Origin: Corynebacterium suranareeae
GTDB taxonomy: Bacteria; Actinomycetota; Actinomycetes; Mycobacteriales; Mycobacteriaceae
Reading direction: 5' to 3'
DNA length: 64,000 nucleotides
Assembly: GCF_002355155.1 (NCBI RefSeq)
Contig: NZ_AP017369.1
Span: 1,984,001-2,048,000 of the forward strand
Shown here: positions 1-8,576 of the stretch, piece after piece
Layout of the letters: each line of letters begins with the position of its first letter
How positions within the stretch are numbered: the stretch's first letter is position 1
The notes under the pieces: model-generated
The model's database searches: none
What the model saw: the letters and a program-made list of their open reading frames with translations, nothing else
Told to the model about the DNA's origin: nothing
Translations under genes and position numbers: made by a program

Positions 1-211
1 GTATCCACTCACCGCACAGCGTCCCGGTGGCGATATGGCTGTTCCTGAGCCATTAGTCATTGATTACGACCTCACCGAGTGGCAAAACGCCCTGGTCGAT
101 AAACGACACCCAAACAAGGGCATTCCACTGCCACTCAAGGCTAATTATCGAGGGTTGCTGCGCAAACAACCAGCTGCTCCCGCCGCCTCTCCTGCACCAA
201 CCACCCCTTAA
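1..211 (+). CDS. C-terminal end of an unknown protein (5' partial)
   Basis: An open frame enters from the left edge (codons in phase with base 2) and stops at TAA 209-211. About 69 residues are visible. They include the stretch DYDLTEWQNALVDKRHPNKG and a Pro/Ala-rich tail ending APAASPAPTTP. The stop lies 22 bases before the next start, so the gene probably belongs to the same operon as the DNA polymerase. I do not recognise the family. Short proline/alanine tails recur in this element (for example 13056-14144 and 59519-60331). Confidence 0.6.
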   Translation, partial: YPLTAQRPGGDMAVPEPLVIDYDLTEWQNALVDKRHPNKGIPLPLKANYRGLLRKQPAAPAASPAPTTP

Positions 212-233
212 CAACCACAAGAAAGCAACCATT

Positions 234-3200
234 ATGTCCGCACCAACCATCTACCCCGGCACCAAAGCATCTATTGACACCATCACCATGGGTGATGCCC
301 GAATCGTCTATTTCGATATTGAGTCACTCCACAATATTTTCACTGTAGCAACCTATGACTCCCTGACTCACCACGTCGATTTCTTTTATCTACTCGATCA
401 CGACACCAGCCCGCAGGTCACAGTACTGCCACACTCAATGGATTATTTCGACCAGACCCGCAGCGATGCTGTCATGACCGCCATTGTTAATCAAAACCCA
501 GCGTTCGCAGAAATTAAAGGTTCACCCATCACCACTGCTGATGTGAGCTTGCACAATCTGGGTGACACCAACGCCAATCGACGCTGGCAGTCTAATGTCC
601 TGCTGGCACGACTACTCGGTGGAATTAACGAACGCGGTCACATCTCCACCAATCATTACGGTAATGATCTTGCTCGACAGTTTGCTGAAGCAACCCTGGT
701 CACCCGTGATTTCGATGCCGATTATGACCCCACAACAGCGCACCCTTTTATCGCCGGTTTCAACTCGATCAACTATGACACCTCCCTGATCAGCCTGTAC
801 TTCGCGCTGTTGACCTCGAATATCGGAAGCACACAGACGTATTTCCCGGTGATCACCGCACAGGAGCTTCGTGCGCATAACGACAAACTCTTTAGCCCTG
901 AGTTCATCAAAAACATGCCGAAGTATCTCTGGGATCGCAACAACGGCGCTGGCTATGAATCCGCCTCGTATTATCGCAACACCATGCTCAAATCGGGTCG
1001 CCACATTGATATTCAACGACTCAATGAAAAGCAGCTCTTTGTCGGACTCAAGCGCCTGCTTGGTCTACTCGGCCACCAAATTCTTGAATCGGATCGTCTC
1101 TCTGGCGATGATGCCCATGTAGACACTAACGAAGACGTACTCGATCTCATTGCCTACAACGTCTCAGATGTGGTGGGCACCAGACTGCTTGCTGAAGACC
1201 CGGTGTATTCCGGCTCATTCGACCTACGGGCAGGACTTCTCAGCACCTACCCTGAGACTATCTTTGATCATGATGGAACCTTCCGTCAGCCATCCACGCA
1301 GATGCATAAAGATCGCCTGACGATTAATACCTCATCTGCACAGTTCGCAGCACGTATTTTGGCGCCTTATCGTCCACTGCGTGATGTCCCAGATGCTATT
1401 GGTGACATGCCAGTGGTGTCCTACCTCTATCCTGACGCAGCTGTAGCTCAAGCAACAGGTCAAAAGCAGGTCAACGTGCTAGACGAATCGAAGAAGTTCT
1501 TCTATGACAACATCACTGACCCAGCAGCGCGTGCCGCCTTTGATGAAGTGTTTGCTTTTTACGCAGACATTGAGGGGCGCAACTTCAACAGTAACAATGA
1601 GGCTATTGATACTCAGATCAACCAGCTACGAGCGTATCTCAACCGGGTTGTCCCATTCGACGCAGCAGGGCACGCGCTCTATGATGTGCGCACCCGTTTT
1701 GAGCAGATCTTCCCCAAGAATCTCAGTTACATCAATGATGCAGCTGATATGACCCCCCGTGCGGTATCGAACTTTGATGATCTGGTCGCACTCTTCGATG
1801 ATATTCGCGGTGTGCTTGATCGAGGCTTAGAGATCTCATCCCCGAATCATCATGAGATGGTCGATACTATGCGCAAGCAGCTGCACTATGTGCAGGCGTT
1901 TTATCGTGCCTGGGGACCTATCCAGCGCCGCTTTAATGATGCAGGCCCAGCGGTGACTCAGCCACAGCTCACAGTGATCTACCCACCGCTAACCCCTGCA
2001 TCCGCAGAAAAATTCGACAAGATCACCTCAGTCGCTGCTGTGCAGAAACGCCCGACCACCCTGCCCTATTTCCGTGCCGATGGAACCCCTACTCGTGGCT
2101 TTGCCAACTTCTCCACTGGTGGTATTCACGGCGCAGAATACAACGGAGATCGCTTTGATCATGATGTCAACACCTACGCATCATCATCGACTGAGTTTTT
2201 CGCTGTTCTTGACGCGTCTCTGAGTGCGCTTCATGCAGCCCACCAAGCAGATCCTGACTCAGCTGATTATCAGATCGCACAGGATGCTCTTTCCTGGGCA
2301 AAGCAGGTCCTTGATAATCAAACCCATTACGATAAGTCGCCACAGCTGCATAACCCAGCAACAGGTGTCACCTACGACAAGGAGATTGTCGCCTTAGCTG
2401 CCTGGTGGATTCGTAATAAGCCTGTTGATGTTGTCTTACCATCAGGTGAGACCACCACTGTAAAGCACGCTGATGTCCTGGCGTCTACTTCCCGCAAGAG
2501 CACCCCATATTGGCGCGCCGAACCCAAGGGATCGAAAGAGCCAATCCTGTTCCCAGTAGCAAAATCTGGCGGTTCCTCGCTTGAAAAGAAGTACAACTAC
2601 ACCTCTGCAGGTACAACAATTCACGAGGACTTCACCAGTTACTATCCTCTACTACTGACCAATATGGCTGCATTTACTAATGCTGACCTAGGTATTGATG
2701 AGAAAACCGGGCGCCCTCGTGACCGCTACAGTGACATTTTCGAACAAAAAGAGATCTATGGTGCACAGCGCAAAGACCCTTCTATTGATGAAAAAACAAA
2801 ACAACGTCTAGGAATTTTGCGAGAAGGCACCAAGCTGATTCTTAACTCTGCTACCGGTGCCGCTGATGCCGGTCACGACACTCCGATCCTCATGAACAAC
2901 CGCGTTATTGCCATGCGCATTATTGGGCAATTATTTTCTTGGAGAATTGGGCAAGCTCAATCATTGGCTGGTGCAACGATTATCTCCACCAACACTGATG
3001 GTCTCTATTCTGTGCTGGATATGGAGACCAACCAGCGTGTTCTTGATGAGCACGCTACAGCTATCGGCGTGCAGATTGAACCAGAAGAGCTCGATATTGT
3101 CTCCAAGGACTCCAACTCACGTGCCGAATTCCTCAGCAACGGATATATCAATGCTGCAGGTGATCTGGCGTGTTGGGATGGTCCCAACTCTAGGAACTCG

Positions 3201-4025
3201 CTTGATCACCCAGCCTTTGTTGACCATGTATTAGTGAAATACTTCCAACTCATCGTCAACAACACTGTCCCAGAGATTCCAGAAACCCCTGAACTTGAGG
3301 GCGTACCACTGGCCCTTGATCAACCCATGAACCGCCATGAAGTCTCGAAAATCGTCGCCACCATGCATGAAGAATTCGAGCCGAAGAAGCTGCTGTCGTT
3401 TTACCAAAACATCTTGGCTTCTTCTCGCGGTTCTAATACGTTCCTATTCTCTGTCCCCTATATTCCCGCAGCAGAAGGAGAAGAAACCCACCCTGCAACA
3501 GATACCACCACCATTGCGACACCAACCTTAAGTTTTGATGCTTATGGCAATAAAGCCGAGGTCATGCCGACCCAATCCACCCTGAATAAACGCGTACCCT
3601 CGTTGCTGCAGTATTACACGCGAACGTTCCATGTGCGCAAAAATACTGAGCAGGCTGTCTTTGATGTTATTGGCGCCAACCCAGTACTCATTGCCGCAGC
3701 AAAGGCAACGGCAATTACCGCAGCCTCTGCTGATTCACGCAAAAAGAAGGGTGTCGCACCCACCAACGCTGACCCAGTGGCCATGCATATGCTGGAGGTC
3801 GCCGGTGTTGATACGCAATCGTTGCGCCATGAAAAGGATCTCAAGGTCACCAAGCACACCGGCCAAGACCCAAGCCTGCCTGTGGTGGTCTTTAACCAAA
3901 CCATCTGGCACAACCCCAACGACGATGTAATCAACGCACTGCTCGGCGCTATTGACCAGGATGCCTATATTGATATGGCGATCTCGTCCTACAACAATTC
4001 CTGGCGCAACATCATCCCAGCCTAA
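234..4025 (+). CDS. Family B DNA polymerase with 3'-5' exonuclease
   Basis: Probably the replicative DNA polymerase of the element (1263 aa). The exonuclease motifs are in order: ExoI FDIES near residue 28, ExoII FNSINYD near 175-181, and ExoIII YNVSD near 307. The polymerase motifs follow: motif A DFTSYYPLL near 799, motif B KLILNSATG near 865, and motif C STNTDG near 919. In motif C the first Asp of the usual DTD is Asn and the second Asp is kept. The protein is longer than typical phage family B enzymes because of inserts between the exonuclease and palm. I chose ATG 234 because GAAAG lies just upstream; the frame stays open from base 60, but that stretch overlaps the preceding gene. It is followed by an inverted repeat and the VRR-NUC gene. 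Confidence 0.88.
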   Translation: MSAPTIYPGTKASIDTITMGDARIVYFDIESLHNIFTVATYDSLTHHVDFFYLLDHDTSPQVTVLPHSMDYFDQTRSDAVMTAIVNQNPAFAEIKGSPITTADVSLHNLGDTNANRRWQSNVLLARLLGGINERGHISTNHYGNDLARQFAEATLVTRDFDADYDPTTAHPFIAGFNSINYDTSLISLYFALLTSNIGSTQTYFPVITAQELRAHNDKLFSPEFIKNMPKYLWDRNNGAGYESASYYRNTMLKSGRHIDIQRLNEKQLFVGLKRLLGLLGHQILESDRLSGDDAHVDTNEDVLDLIAYNVSDVVGTRLLAEDPVYSGSFDLRAGLLSTYPETIFDHDGTFRQPSTQMHKDRLTINTSSAQFAARILAPYRPLRDVPDAIGDMPVVSYLYPDAAVAQATGQKQVNVLDESKKFFYDNITDPAARAAFDEVFAFYADIEGRNFNSNNEAIDTQINQLRAYLNRVVPFDAAGHALYDVRTRFEQIFPKNLSYINDAADMTPRAVSNFDDLVALFDDIRGVLDRGLEISSPNHHEMVDTMRKQLHYVQAFYRAWGPIQRRFNDAGPAVTQPQLTVIYPPLTPASAEKFDKITSVAAVQKRPTTLPYFRADGTPTRGFANFSTGGIHGAEYNGDRFDHDVNTYASSSTEFFAVLDASLSALHAAHQADPDSADYQIAQDALSWAKQVLDNQTHYDKSPQLHNPATGVTYDKEIVALAAWWIRNKPVDVVLPSGETTTVKHADVLASTSRKSTPYWRAEPKGSKEPILFPVAKSGGSSLEKKYNYTSAGTTIHEDFTSYYPLLLTNMAAFTNADLGIDEKTGRPRDRYSDIFEQKEIYGAQRKDPSIDEKTKQRLGILREGTKLILNSATGAADAGHDTPILMNNRVIAMRIIGQLFSWRIGQAQSLAGATIISTNTDGLYSVLDMETNQRVLDEHATAIGVQIEPEELDIVSKDSNSRAEFLSNGYINAAGDLACWDGPNSRNSLDHPAFVDHVLVKYFQLIVNNTVPEIPETPELEGVPLALDQPMNRHEVSKIVATMHEEFEPKKLLSFYQNILASSRGSNTFLFSVPYIPAAEGEETHPATDTTTIATPTLSFDAYGNKAEVMPTQSTLNKRVPSLLQYYTRTFHVRKNTEQAVFDVIGANPVLIAAAKATAITAASADSRKKKGVAPTNADPVAMHMLEVAGVDTQSLRHEKDLKVTKHTGQDPSLPVVVFNQTIWHNPNDDVINALLGAIDQDAYIDMAISSYNNSWRNIIPA

Positions 4026-4040
4026 TACCACCGCTGGGGT

Positions 4041-4115
4041 AACCCCTTGATGACTTAAAAAGCCTGGTAAAGCTGTTAAAATTCAGTAATACCAACACTT
4101 AATCATCAAGGGGTT
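4041..4115 (+). promoter_or_regulatory. Inverted repeat whose right arm covers the next gene's Shine-Dalgarno
   Basis: AACCCCTTGATGA (4041-4053) is the exact reverse complement of TCATCAAGGGGTT (4103-4115). The right arm contains AAGGGG, the likely ribosome binding site of the VRR-NUC gene that starts at 4121. Pairing across the 49-base loop would mask that site. There is no T-run after the stem, so a plain terminator is less likely. A translational or attenuation role is inference. Confidence 0.5.
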
Positions 4116-4120
4116 TAACT

Positions 4121-4558
4121 ATGTCCACCACCACGCACCGTGCACCTAGCAGACCTTTAGAAAAGGTCATTGAGCAGGCTCTACAGGATGCTTGTGCCGC
4201 ACATAACATCATGTACTTAAAGTTCACCTCAGGTGTCACCGGCGTGCCTGATCGCATCCTGCAGGGTGTTAACGCAGCGGGTCAACCGCTCACTGTCTAT
4301 GTGGAGCTTAAGCGTCCAGGAACACACCCGCGTACTCGCCAAAAGGAGGTCATGAACAGACTCATGAGTCGCGGTGCATTAGTGTTTGTCGTCGATGCGA
4401 GAGACATCGACGTAACTCATTTCCGACACAGCTATCACACTGTGGAATCACTCTTAGAACTCACGTTTCTCAGCACTGAGATACCCGTTCCAGAGCGCTT
4501 TGAATTATTTAATGCAAACACAAAGGCGAATACCTATAGCGCTGTACCAGCGCTATAA
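4121..4558 (+). CDS. VRR-NUC domain nuclease
   Basis: A 145-aa PD-(D/E)xK-fold protein of the VRR-NUC type. The core motifs are GVPDRI near residues 45-50 (the metal-binding Asp), VELKRPG near 66-72 (the E-x-K pair), and a downstream Q...MNRLMSRGALVFVVD helix-strand. VRR-NUC domains occur stand-alone in phages and plasmids, often beside helicases and polymerases, and act as structure-specific nucleases. The length is normal for a stand-alone phage version. It sits between the DNA polymerase and a SNF2 helicase, which fits a replication or recombination role. The ATG follows AAGGGGTTTAACT. Confidence 0.85.
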   Translation: MSTTTHRAPSRPLEKVIEQALQDACAAHNIMYLKFTSGVTGVPDRILQGVNAAGQPLTVYVELKRPGTHPRTRQKEVMNRLMSRGALVFVVDARDIDVTHFRHSYHTVESLLELTFLSTEIPVPERFELFNANTKANTYSAVPAL

Positions 4559-4590
4559 AGAGGCAATTTTTTTATCAAGATCTTTACAAT

Positions 4591-4637
4591 AATAACCACC
4601 CATGAGCAGGCTCAATGACTTCTCATGGGTGGTTATT
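4591..4637 (+). terminator. Strong hairpin after VRR-NUC gene
   Basis: AATAACCACCCATGAG (4591-4606) pairs perfectly with CTCATGGGTGGTTATT (4622-4637), giving a 16-bp stem with a 15-base loop. It lies 33 bases after the stop codon. The T-run is poor, but the position suggests transcription termination or mRNA end protection. Confidence 0.6.
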
Positions 4638-4649
4638 TCATGCAAGGGC

Positions 4650-4668
4650 GTTGCGTGAAACACGCAAC
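4650..4668 (+). other. Short perfect hairpin
   Basis: GTTGCGTG / AAA / CACGCAAC forms an 8-bp stem with a 3-base loop. It is followed by a GGGAGGGAGGG purine run (4671-4680). It lies in the leader of the membrane-protein gene starting at 4797. The function is unknown; it could be an operator or part of the terminator region. Confidence 0.35.
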
Positions 4669-4796
4669 CGGGAGGGAGGGTGAAGTCTGGGATTCCTTGC
4701 GGGCATATGTCCACGGGGCTTGCTATGCTTCAAACGATTTCATTCAAGAAACTTAATTTATTAACAACTCATACAAGAAAAGGAGAGCTGGTCATC

Positions 4797-5216
4797 ATGA
4801 TCACTCGTCACGATGTTCCTTACATCATCGCACCACCGATTTATGCACTGGTGGCGAGCTTGGTGACCACGCCACCATGGTTTTATAGAACCACGTACAC
4901 CATTGAGGATCTTGATTTTAAGATCAGCTGGGTCTACACCATCACCATCTACATCAGCCTCATGATCCTTATTATCGGGTTCTACCAGGCTAATATGCGC
5001 AAGGCGTGCCCCTATGAGGAAGATCCTTTGGTCGATATTTGGCACAAGGTGTGGAGCACTGCGCTCTTTGCCTTACCTGTCGTTTTATCCATCGCAGTGT
5101 ACTCACTCATCACCCAACGCGGGTTTGACTGGTATGTCATGATTTTCATCCTCCCTGTGGGTTTGATGATTGCTTATGGATTCTTCAAGCCTTGTGATTG
5201 TGACAAGCACCGTTAA
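4797..5216 (+). CDS. Small multi-pass membrane protein
   Basis: 139 aa with about four hydrophobic segments, around residues 8-24, 42-62, 83-102 and 111-130. The end is a short cytoplasmic-looking tail with a Cys pair (CDCDKHR). ATG 4797 follows AGGAGAG (4781-4787). The frame is open further upstream, but no better ribosome site is seen there. I recognise no family. A small inner-membrane protein beside replication genes could be a membrane anchor or an exclusion protein, but nothing in the sequence shows this. Confidence 0.6.
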   Translation: MITRHDVPYIIAPPIYALVASLVTTPPWFYRTTYTIEDLDFKISWVYTITIYISLMILIIGFYQANMRKACPYEEDPLVDIWHKVWSTALFALPVVLSIAVYSLITQRGFDWYVMIFILPVGLMIAYGFFKPCDCDKHR

Positions 5217-5245
5217 GGTATACTTGTGCAAGACTTTCCACACCG

Positions 5246-5264
5246 GCAGCCCAATAAGGGCTGC
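5246..5264 (+). other. Small hairpin in 3' region
   Basis: GCAGCCC (5246-5252) pairs with GGGCTGC (5258-5264) across a 5-base loop, shortly before the T-rich terminator at 5291. Confidence 0.35.
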
Positions 5265-5290
5265 GCCTAACTTAACAACGACACATCGAC

Positions 5291-5329
5291 AACCCCTCCC
5301 CGGTCACACGCCCAGGAGGGGTTCTTTTT
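5291..5329 (+). terminator. Rho-independent terminator
   Basis: AACCCCTCC (5291-5299) pairs with GGAGGGGTT (5315-5323) and is followed by CTTTTT. It closes the polymerase/VRR-NUC/membrane-protein transcription unit before the SNF2 gene. Confidence 0.8.
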
Positions 5330-5394
5330 CACCCTTTTTAAAATATACTTATATGTATTATTTCTCTCTTTTTGCAGCCTAGGAGTCCACTGCT

Positions 5395-7230
5395 ATGACC
5401 TCAACAACTCAGCCCGCCACCACACCTAAACACAGCGCAGACACCACTTCTGAGCCCTGGGATGTGGTCATTGAAAACACCCTCGAACCATTCCAAAAGG
5501 TCGTTCGTCAATTTATGATCGACCGACCTTATTCAGGTATTTTCCTCAACATGGGTGGTGGAAAAACACTGACCACCCTGTCCGCATTGACCTATATCCA
5601 GCCGCCAGGACACATTCTGGTTGTCGCGCCCTTAAATATCTCTCGGCTCACCTGGCCTGAAGAAGTTCGCAAATGGAATATCCCTGTCAACGCGGTATCG
5701 CTGATCACCAATGAGCGCGGTACGAAACTCACTCGGGCCAAACGCCTCAAGCTCTACGAGGAGACAGCGACAACGCCACCAACGCTGTATTACATCACCA
5801 TTAATCTGCTCGAAGATATTGTCAATTACTTTGGGGATAGGTGGCCTTTTTGGACAGTCATTATTGATGAGTCCCAGACAATCTCTGATGTATCCTCCAA
5901 GCGCACCAAAGCACTATTTTCTGTGCGACCTCATATCGGCAGGCTGATTCTGCTCACCGGAACGCCGAGTGCTAATAAGTTCGACGCCATTTATGCCCAA
6001 GTCGCGGTATTGGATTATGGTGCCAGCCTGGGTGAAAACATCGACGTTTTCCGTGCAAGATGGTGTGCACCAGACGTTATTACCGATAAACAGGTACGCC
6101 GCTGGAAACCGGCTAACAAACAGGCCGAGGCAGAGGTCTACCGCACTATTAGTCATCTTGTTATGTCTGCCGTTAACACAGACATCAAGCTGCCACCGCT
6201 GCATTTTGTCGATCATGAGGTACACATGAACGACGATGAGCACCGCGATTATGAACTCTTCAAAAAAGACGCCGTACTCGCAGCACTACTCGATATGGCT
6301 GAAGATAATGAAGTAGCACACGCAGACACACCGCCTCCATCAACCACACCAGCGCCGACACCAGCATCACCACAGCACTCCGCCCCCGCTATCCCAACCG
6401 GTCTACTTCAAGCCGTAGCACAATCCACCTCACCAAGTGGTCGCGCTATTGCCCCTGTGACCACCGCTGAACTTGACCATTTTGATGATCTGCCAGTACA
6501 GCGCCAAGAAGATCTTGGCGCCTTGGTTGTCATCTCTGCGGTCCACGCTGCAACCTTGCGTATGAAGTTACTGCAATATGCCGGTGGTGCTGTCTATGTC
6601 GATCCAGAAGATTCTGCTCAAGCTCAAGATCTGGACGCCAGCACTGCACGTGATGTTATCGACGCTACCAACGCCGCCATGACCACCATGACGTCCAGAC
6701 CCACCATGATCGTGCATTTGCACAAAGTGCGTAAAGTCATTGAGATTTTGTGTAACCCTGCACTTGGTGGCGAGCCTGTGCACATCGACCAGGATGAGAA
6801 CGGAAGGCAGTTGTACACGCCGACACCCACACTTGTTGCTTATCGCTTTATCTCTGATAAAGAGATTCTGCTTCATTATCTGGCGCAGGCCGGGGTTCAA
6901 GGTGTGGAGGTCTTTGATGGGTCGCCTGACATACTGCGCCGTTGGAATGCGGGGCGCATTCCGGTCTTACTTTTGCAGCCTGCGTCTGCTGGTCACGGCT
7001 TGAATTTCCAGCACGGTGGTCACCGCTTGATCTGGTACAACCTACCAGACAATAACGAGCACTATATGCAAGCGAATGCCCGCTTGCACCGTATTGGTCA
7101 AAAAGACCCCGTGACCATTCACCGCATTATTACTGCTGATACTTATGATGCGAATATGCCGGCGATTCTGGCCGGTAAAGCAAATAGACAGCAACGTCTC
7201 ATCGACGCGGTGCGCCGTGACCCTGTATAA
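5395..7230 (+). CDS. SNF2-family DEAD-like helicase/ATPase
   Basis: 611 aa, a DNA-dependent ATPase of the SF2/SNF2 group. Motif I is MGGGKTLTTL near residue 50. Motif II is the variant DESQ near 157. Motif III is LTGTPSANK near 187. Motif V is SAGHGLNFQ and motif VI is QANARLHRIGQ near 555-567. Between the two RecA lobes is an insert of over 100 residues with a Pro/Thr/Ala-rich stretch near residues 308-335. Such helicases are common in phage replication modules, and the neighbouring VRR-NUC domain is sometimes fused to them. ATG 5395 follows TAGGAGT. The preceding terminator suggests its own promoter in the AT-rich 5330-5375 stretch. Confidence 0.85.
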   Translation: MTSTTQPATTPKHSADTTSEPWDVVIENTLEPFQKVVRQFMIDRPYSGIFLNMGGGKTLTTLSALTYIQPPGHILVVAPLNISRLTWPEEVRKWNIPVNAVSLITNERGTKLTRAKRLKLYEETATTPPTLYYITINLLEDIVNYFGDRWPFWTVIIDESQTISDVSSKRTKALFSVRPHIGRLILLTGTPSANKFDAIYAQVAVLDYGASLGENIDVFRARWCAPDVITDKQVRRWKPANKQAEAEVYRTISHLVMSAVNTDIKLPPLHFVDHEVHMNDDEHRDYELFKKDAVLAALLDMAEDNEVAHADTPPPSTTPAPTPASPQHSAPAIPTGLLQAVAQSTSPSGRAIAPVTTAELDHFDDLPVQRQEDLGALVVISAVHAATLRMKLLQYAGGAVYVDPEDSAQAQDLDASTARDVIDATNAAMTTMTSRPTMIVHLHKVRKVIEILCNPALGGEPVHIDQDENGRQLYTPTPTLVAYRFISDKEILLHYLAQAGVQGVEVFDGSPDILRRWNAGRIPVLLLQPASAGHGLNFQHGGHRLIWYNLPDNNEHYMQANARLHRIGQKDPVTIHRIITADTYDANMPAILAGKANRQQRLIDAVRRDPV

Positions 7231-7285
7231 GACCGGCACGCTCATTCCGTTTTAGCTACTAAGCACCAATCACAACACTGCAAAC

Positions 7286-7321
7286 ACACCCCAATCAGCA
7301 TGATCGCGCCGGTTGGGGTGT
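7286..7321 (+). terminator. Hairpin after SNF2 gene
   Basis: ACACCCCAA (7286-7294) pairs with TTGGGGTGT (7313-7321) across an 18-base loop, about 55 bases after the SNF2 stop. There is no T-run, so it may be a weak terminator or an mRNA-end structure. Confidence 0.45.
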
Positions 7322-7354
7322 CGCGCTGCCACCATATAAGAAAGCACCAATCTC

Positions 7355-7738
7355 ATGTCCCACACTGACAACAATTCCCAACACCCACCCATCCCCAAGG
7401 GTTTTTGGCAACAGATTGATCACCAGCTCGATCGCATCGTCGCGCAACGCCCCGAGACCTTCGACGCACTGCGTGAGACGTTGCTCGATCCCGCCTACAC
7501 CGCGATTGTCCATGACCGAGATCGCTACGGCGTTGTTACCTATGACTCCAATTCAGCCTTTTTCTCAGGCTCTGGCGGAGACAACGGCCTGGCCGATGTG
7601 CTCATTAACTGTGATTGGCGCATGACTGACTACCGCGCTGCATACTACTTTGTCATGACACACAAATACACCAAAGAATCATTTACCTATATCGAAGGCG
7701 ACGTGAAACGCGGCGATCTCATCGACAACGACAATTAG
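7355..7738 (+). CDS. Hypothetical protein, 127 aa
   Basis: A soluble-looking protein with a hydrophilic N-terminus, a region rich in acidic and aromatic residues (VVTYDSNSAFFSGSGGDN) and an acidic C-terminal tail (DLIDNDN). ATG 7355 follows AAGAAAG. The stop is 12 bases before the next start, and that short gap holds AGGGAGAAA, so the two genes are probably co-transcribed. I do not recognise a family. Confidence 0.6.
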   Translation: MSHTDNNSQHPPIPKGFWQQIDHQLDRIVAQRPETFDALRETLLDPAYTAIVHDRDRYGVVTYDSNSAFFSGSGGDNGLADVLINCDWRMTDYRAAYYFVMTHKYTKESFTYIEGDVKRGDLIDNDN

Positions 7739-7750
7739 GGAGAAACCATC

Positions 7751-8101
7751 ATGCCCCGTATCAACATGTATCTCGCAGGCCCCATGACCGGCTACCCCGA
7801 GTACAACTACCCCGCCTTTCATGCGGTAGCACAGCGTTTCCGTGCAGCTGGCTTTACCGTACTCTCCCCTGCCGAAGATGAATATGAAACGCAGCTGACG
7901 GCACCACTGCCTGAGAACGCCGAGCACAAATATGGCTACTACTTGCGCCTCGGTATCGAAAAGCTGCTCAAGGCTGATGTTGTCCATATGCTGAAAGGGT
8001 GGCAAAACAGCACTGGCGCTACCTTAGAGCACAACATTGCGCAGAAACTGGGCCTGTCGATCACCTATGAAGAGCCACCAACAACTCTCGTTGATACCTG
8101 A
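7751..8101 (+). CDS. DUF4406 / nucleoside 2-deoxyribosyltransferase-like protein
   Basis: 116 aa opening with INMYLAGPMTGYPEYNYPAF, the hallmark of DUF4406 and related nucleoside 2-deoxyribosyltransferase-fold proteins common in phages. The family fold binds nucleosides. A later segment (ADVVHMLKGWQNSTGATLEH) holds the conserved 'D.v..l.gw..S.Ga..E' motif with the usual catalytic-type Glu. It probably acts in nucleotide metabolism, like the dNMP kinase and NUDIX genes downstream. ATG follows AGGGAGAAACCATC. Confidence 0.8.
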   Translation: MPRINMYLAGPMTGYPEYNYPAFHAVAQRFRAAGFTVLSPAEDEYETQLTAPLPENAEHKYGYYLRLGIEKLLKADVVHMLKGWQNSTGATLEHNIAQKLGLSITYEEPPTTLVDT

Positions 8102-8111
8102 GATGAATTAA

Positions 8112-8140
8112 ACCCCCGCTAAGACAATCTCAGCGGGGGT
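8112..8140. terminator. Terminator hairpin between convergent genes
   Basis: ACCCCCGCT (8112-8120) pairs with AGCGGGGGT (8132-8140). It lies between the end of the DUF4406 gene on + and the end of the Lsr2-like gene on -. Confidence 0.65.
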
Positions 8141-8207
8141 GATCATGAATGAGTGTGCTGCCCAGGGAGGAACCTCTAGTACCGTTCAACAATTCTCCAC
8201 GTGGTTC

Positions 8208-8558
8208 TTATTCGAAAGGAATACCTTCTTCTTCGCAATACTCTTTGTACGCGTCGATAATTTCTTGTGGCACGATACCGCGTTGTCCTACCTGCATGTC
8301 GTTATCGAGTGCCCATAGGCGTGCTTTGCGATGCAATTCTGCATCTATGGAGCCACGGCGCACCTGTCGTGCGGATTCTTCACGGCCAATCTTGATGACT
8401 TCTTTAAGCGTGATCATATCGAGCTCTGTGTCAATGTCGTCGCCGTTAAGGTCAACCACATACTGCTTGCCGTTGTAGACCACACCAACAGAGACAACAT
8501 TGGTGATGCGTTCGTGTGAAACGTCGGATGTGTATTCGACCGACTGAATAATCGCCAT
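8208..8558 (-). CDS. Lsr2/CgpS-like nucleoid-associated silencer
   Basis: 116 aa, close to the usual ~112 of Lsr2. The N-terminal half (IIQSVEYTSDVS... VVYNGKQYVVDLNGDDID) matches the Lsr2 oligomerisation domain pattern, with the L-x-E-V-I-K-I-G-R segment. The C-terminal half (ARLWALDNDMQVGQRGIVPQ, then EIIDAYKEY) matches the DNA-binding domain, where Lsr2 normally reads RGR-IP-x-x-VI-x-AY. Here the second Arg of the RGR minor-groove hook is Ile. Lsr2-type proteins coat AT-rich DNA and silence foreign genes; CgpS does this for the CGP3 prophage. I chose ATG 8558 because AGGA lies at a proper spacing; ATG 8564 is possible. It faces a 600-bp AT-rich gap. Confidence 0.8.
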   Translation of the reverse strand: MAIIQSVEYTSDVSHERITNVVSVGVVYNGKQYVVDLNGDDIDTELDMITLKEVIKIGREESARQVRRGSIDAELHRKARLWALDNDMQVGQRGIVPQEIIDAYKEYCEEEGIPFE

Positions 8559-8576
8559 GTCCATAGTCCTAACCAA

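Noticed and set aside
60..233. Extended polymerase start at 60
   Set aside because: It overlaps the end of the preceding gene in another frame, and ATG 234 has a GAAAG ribosome site.
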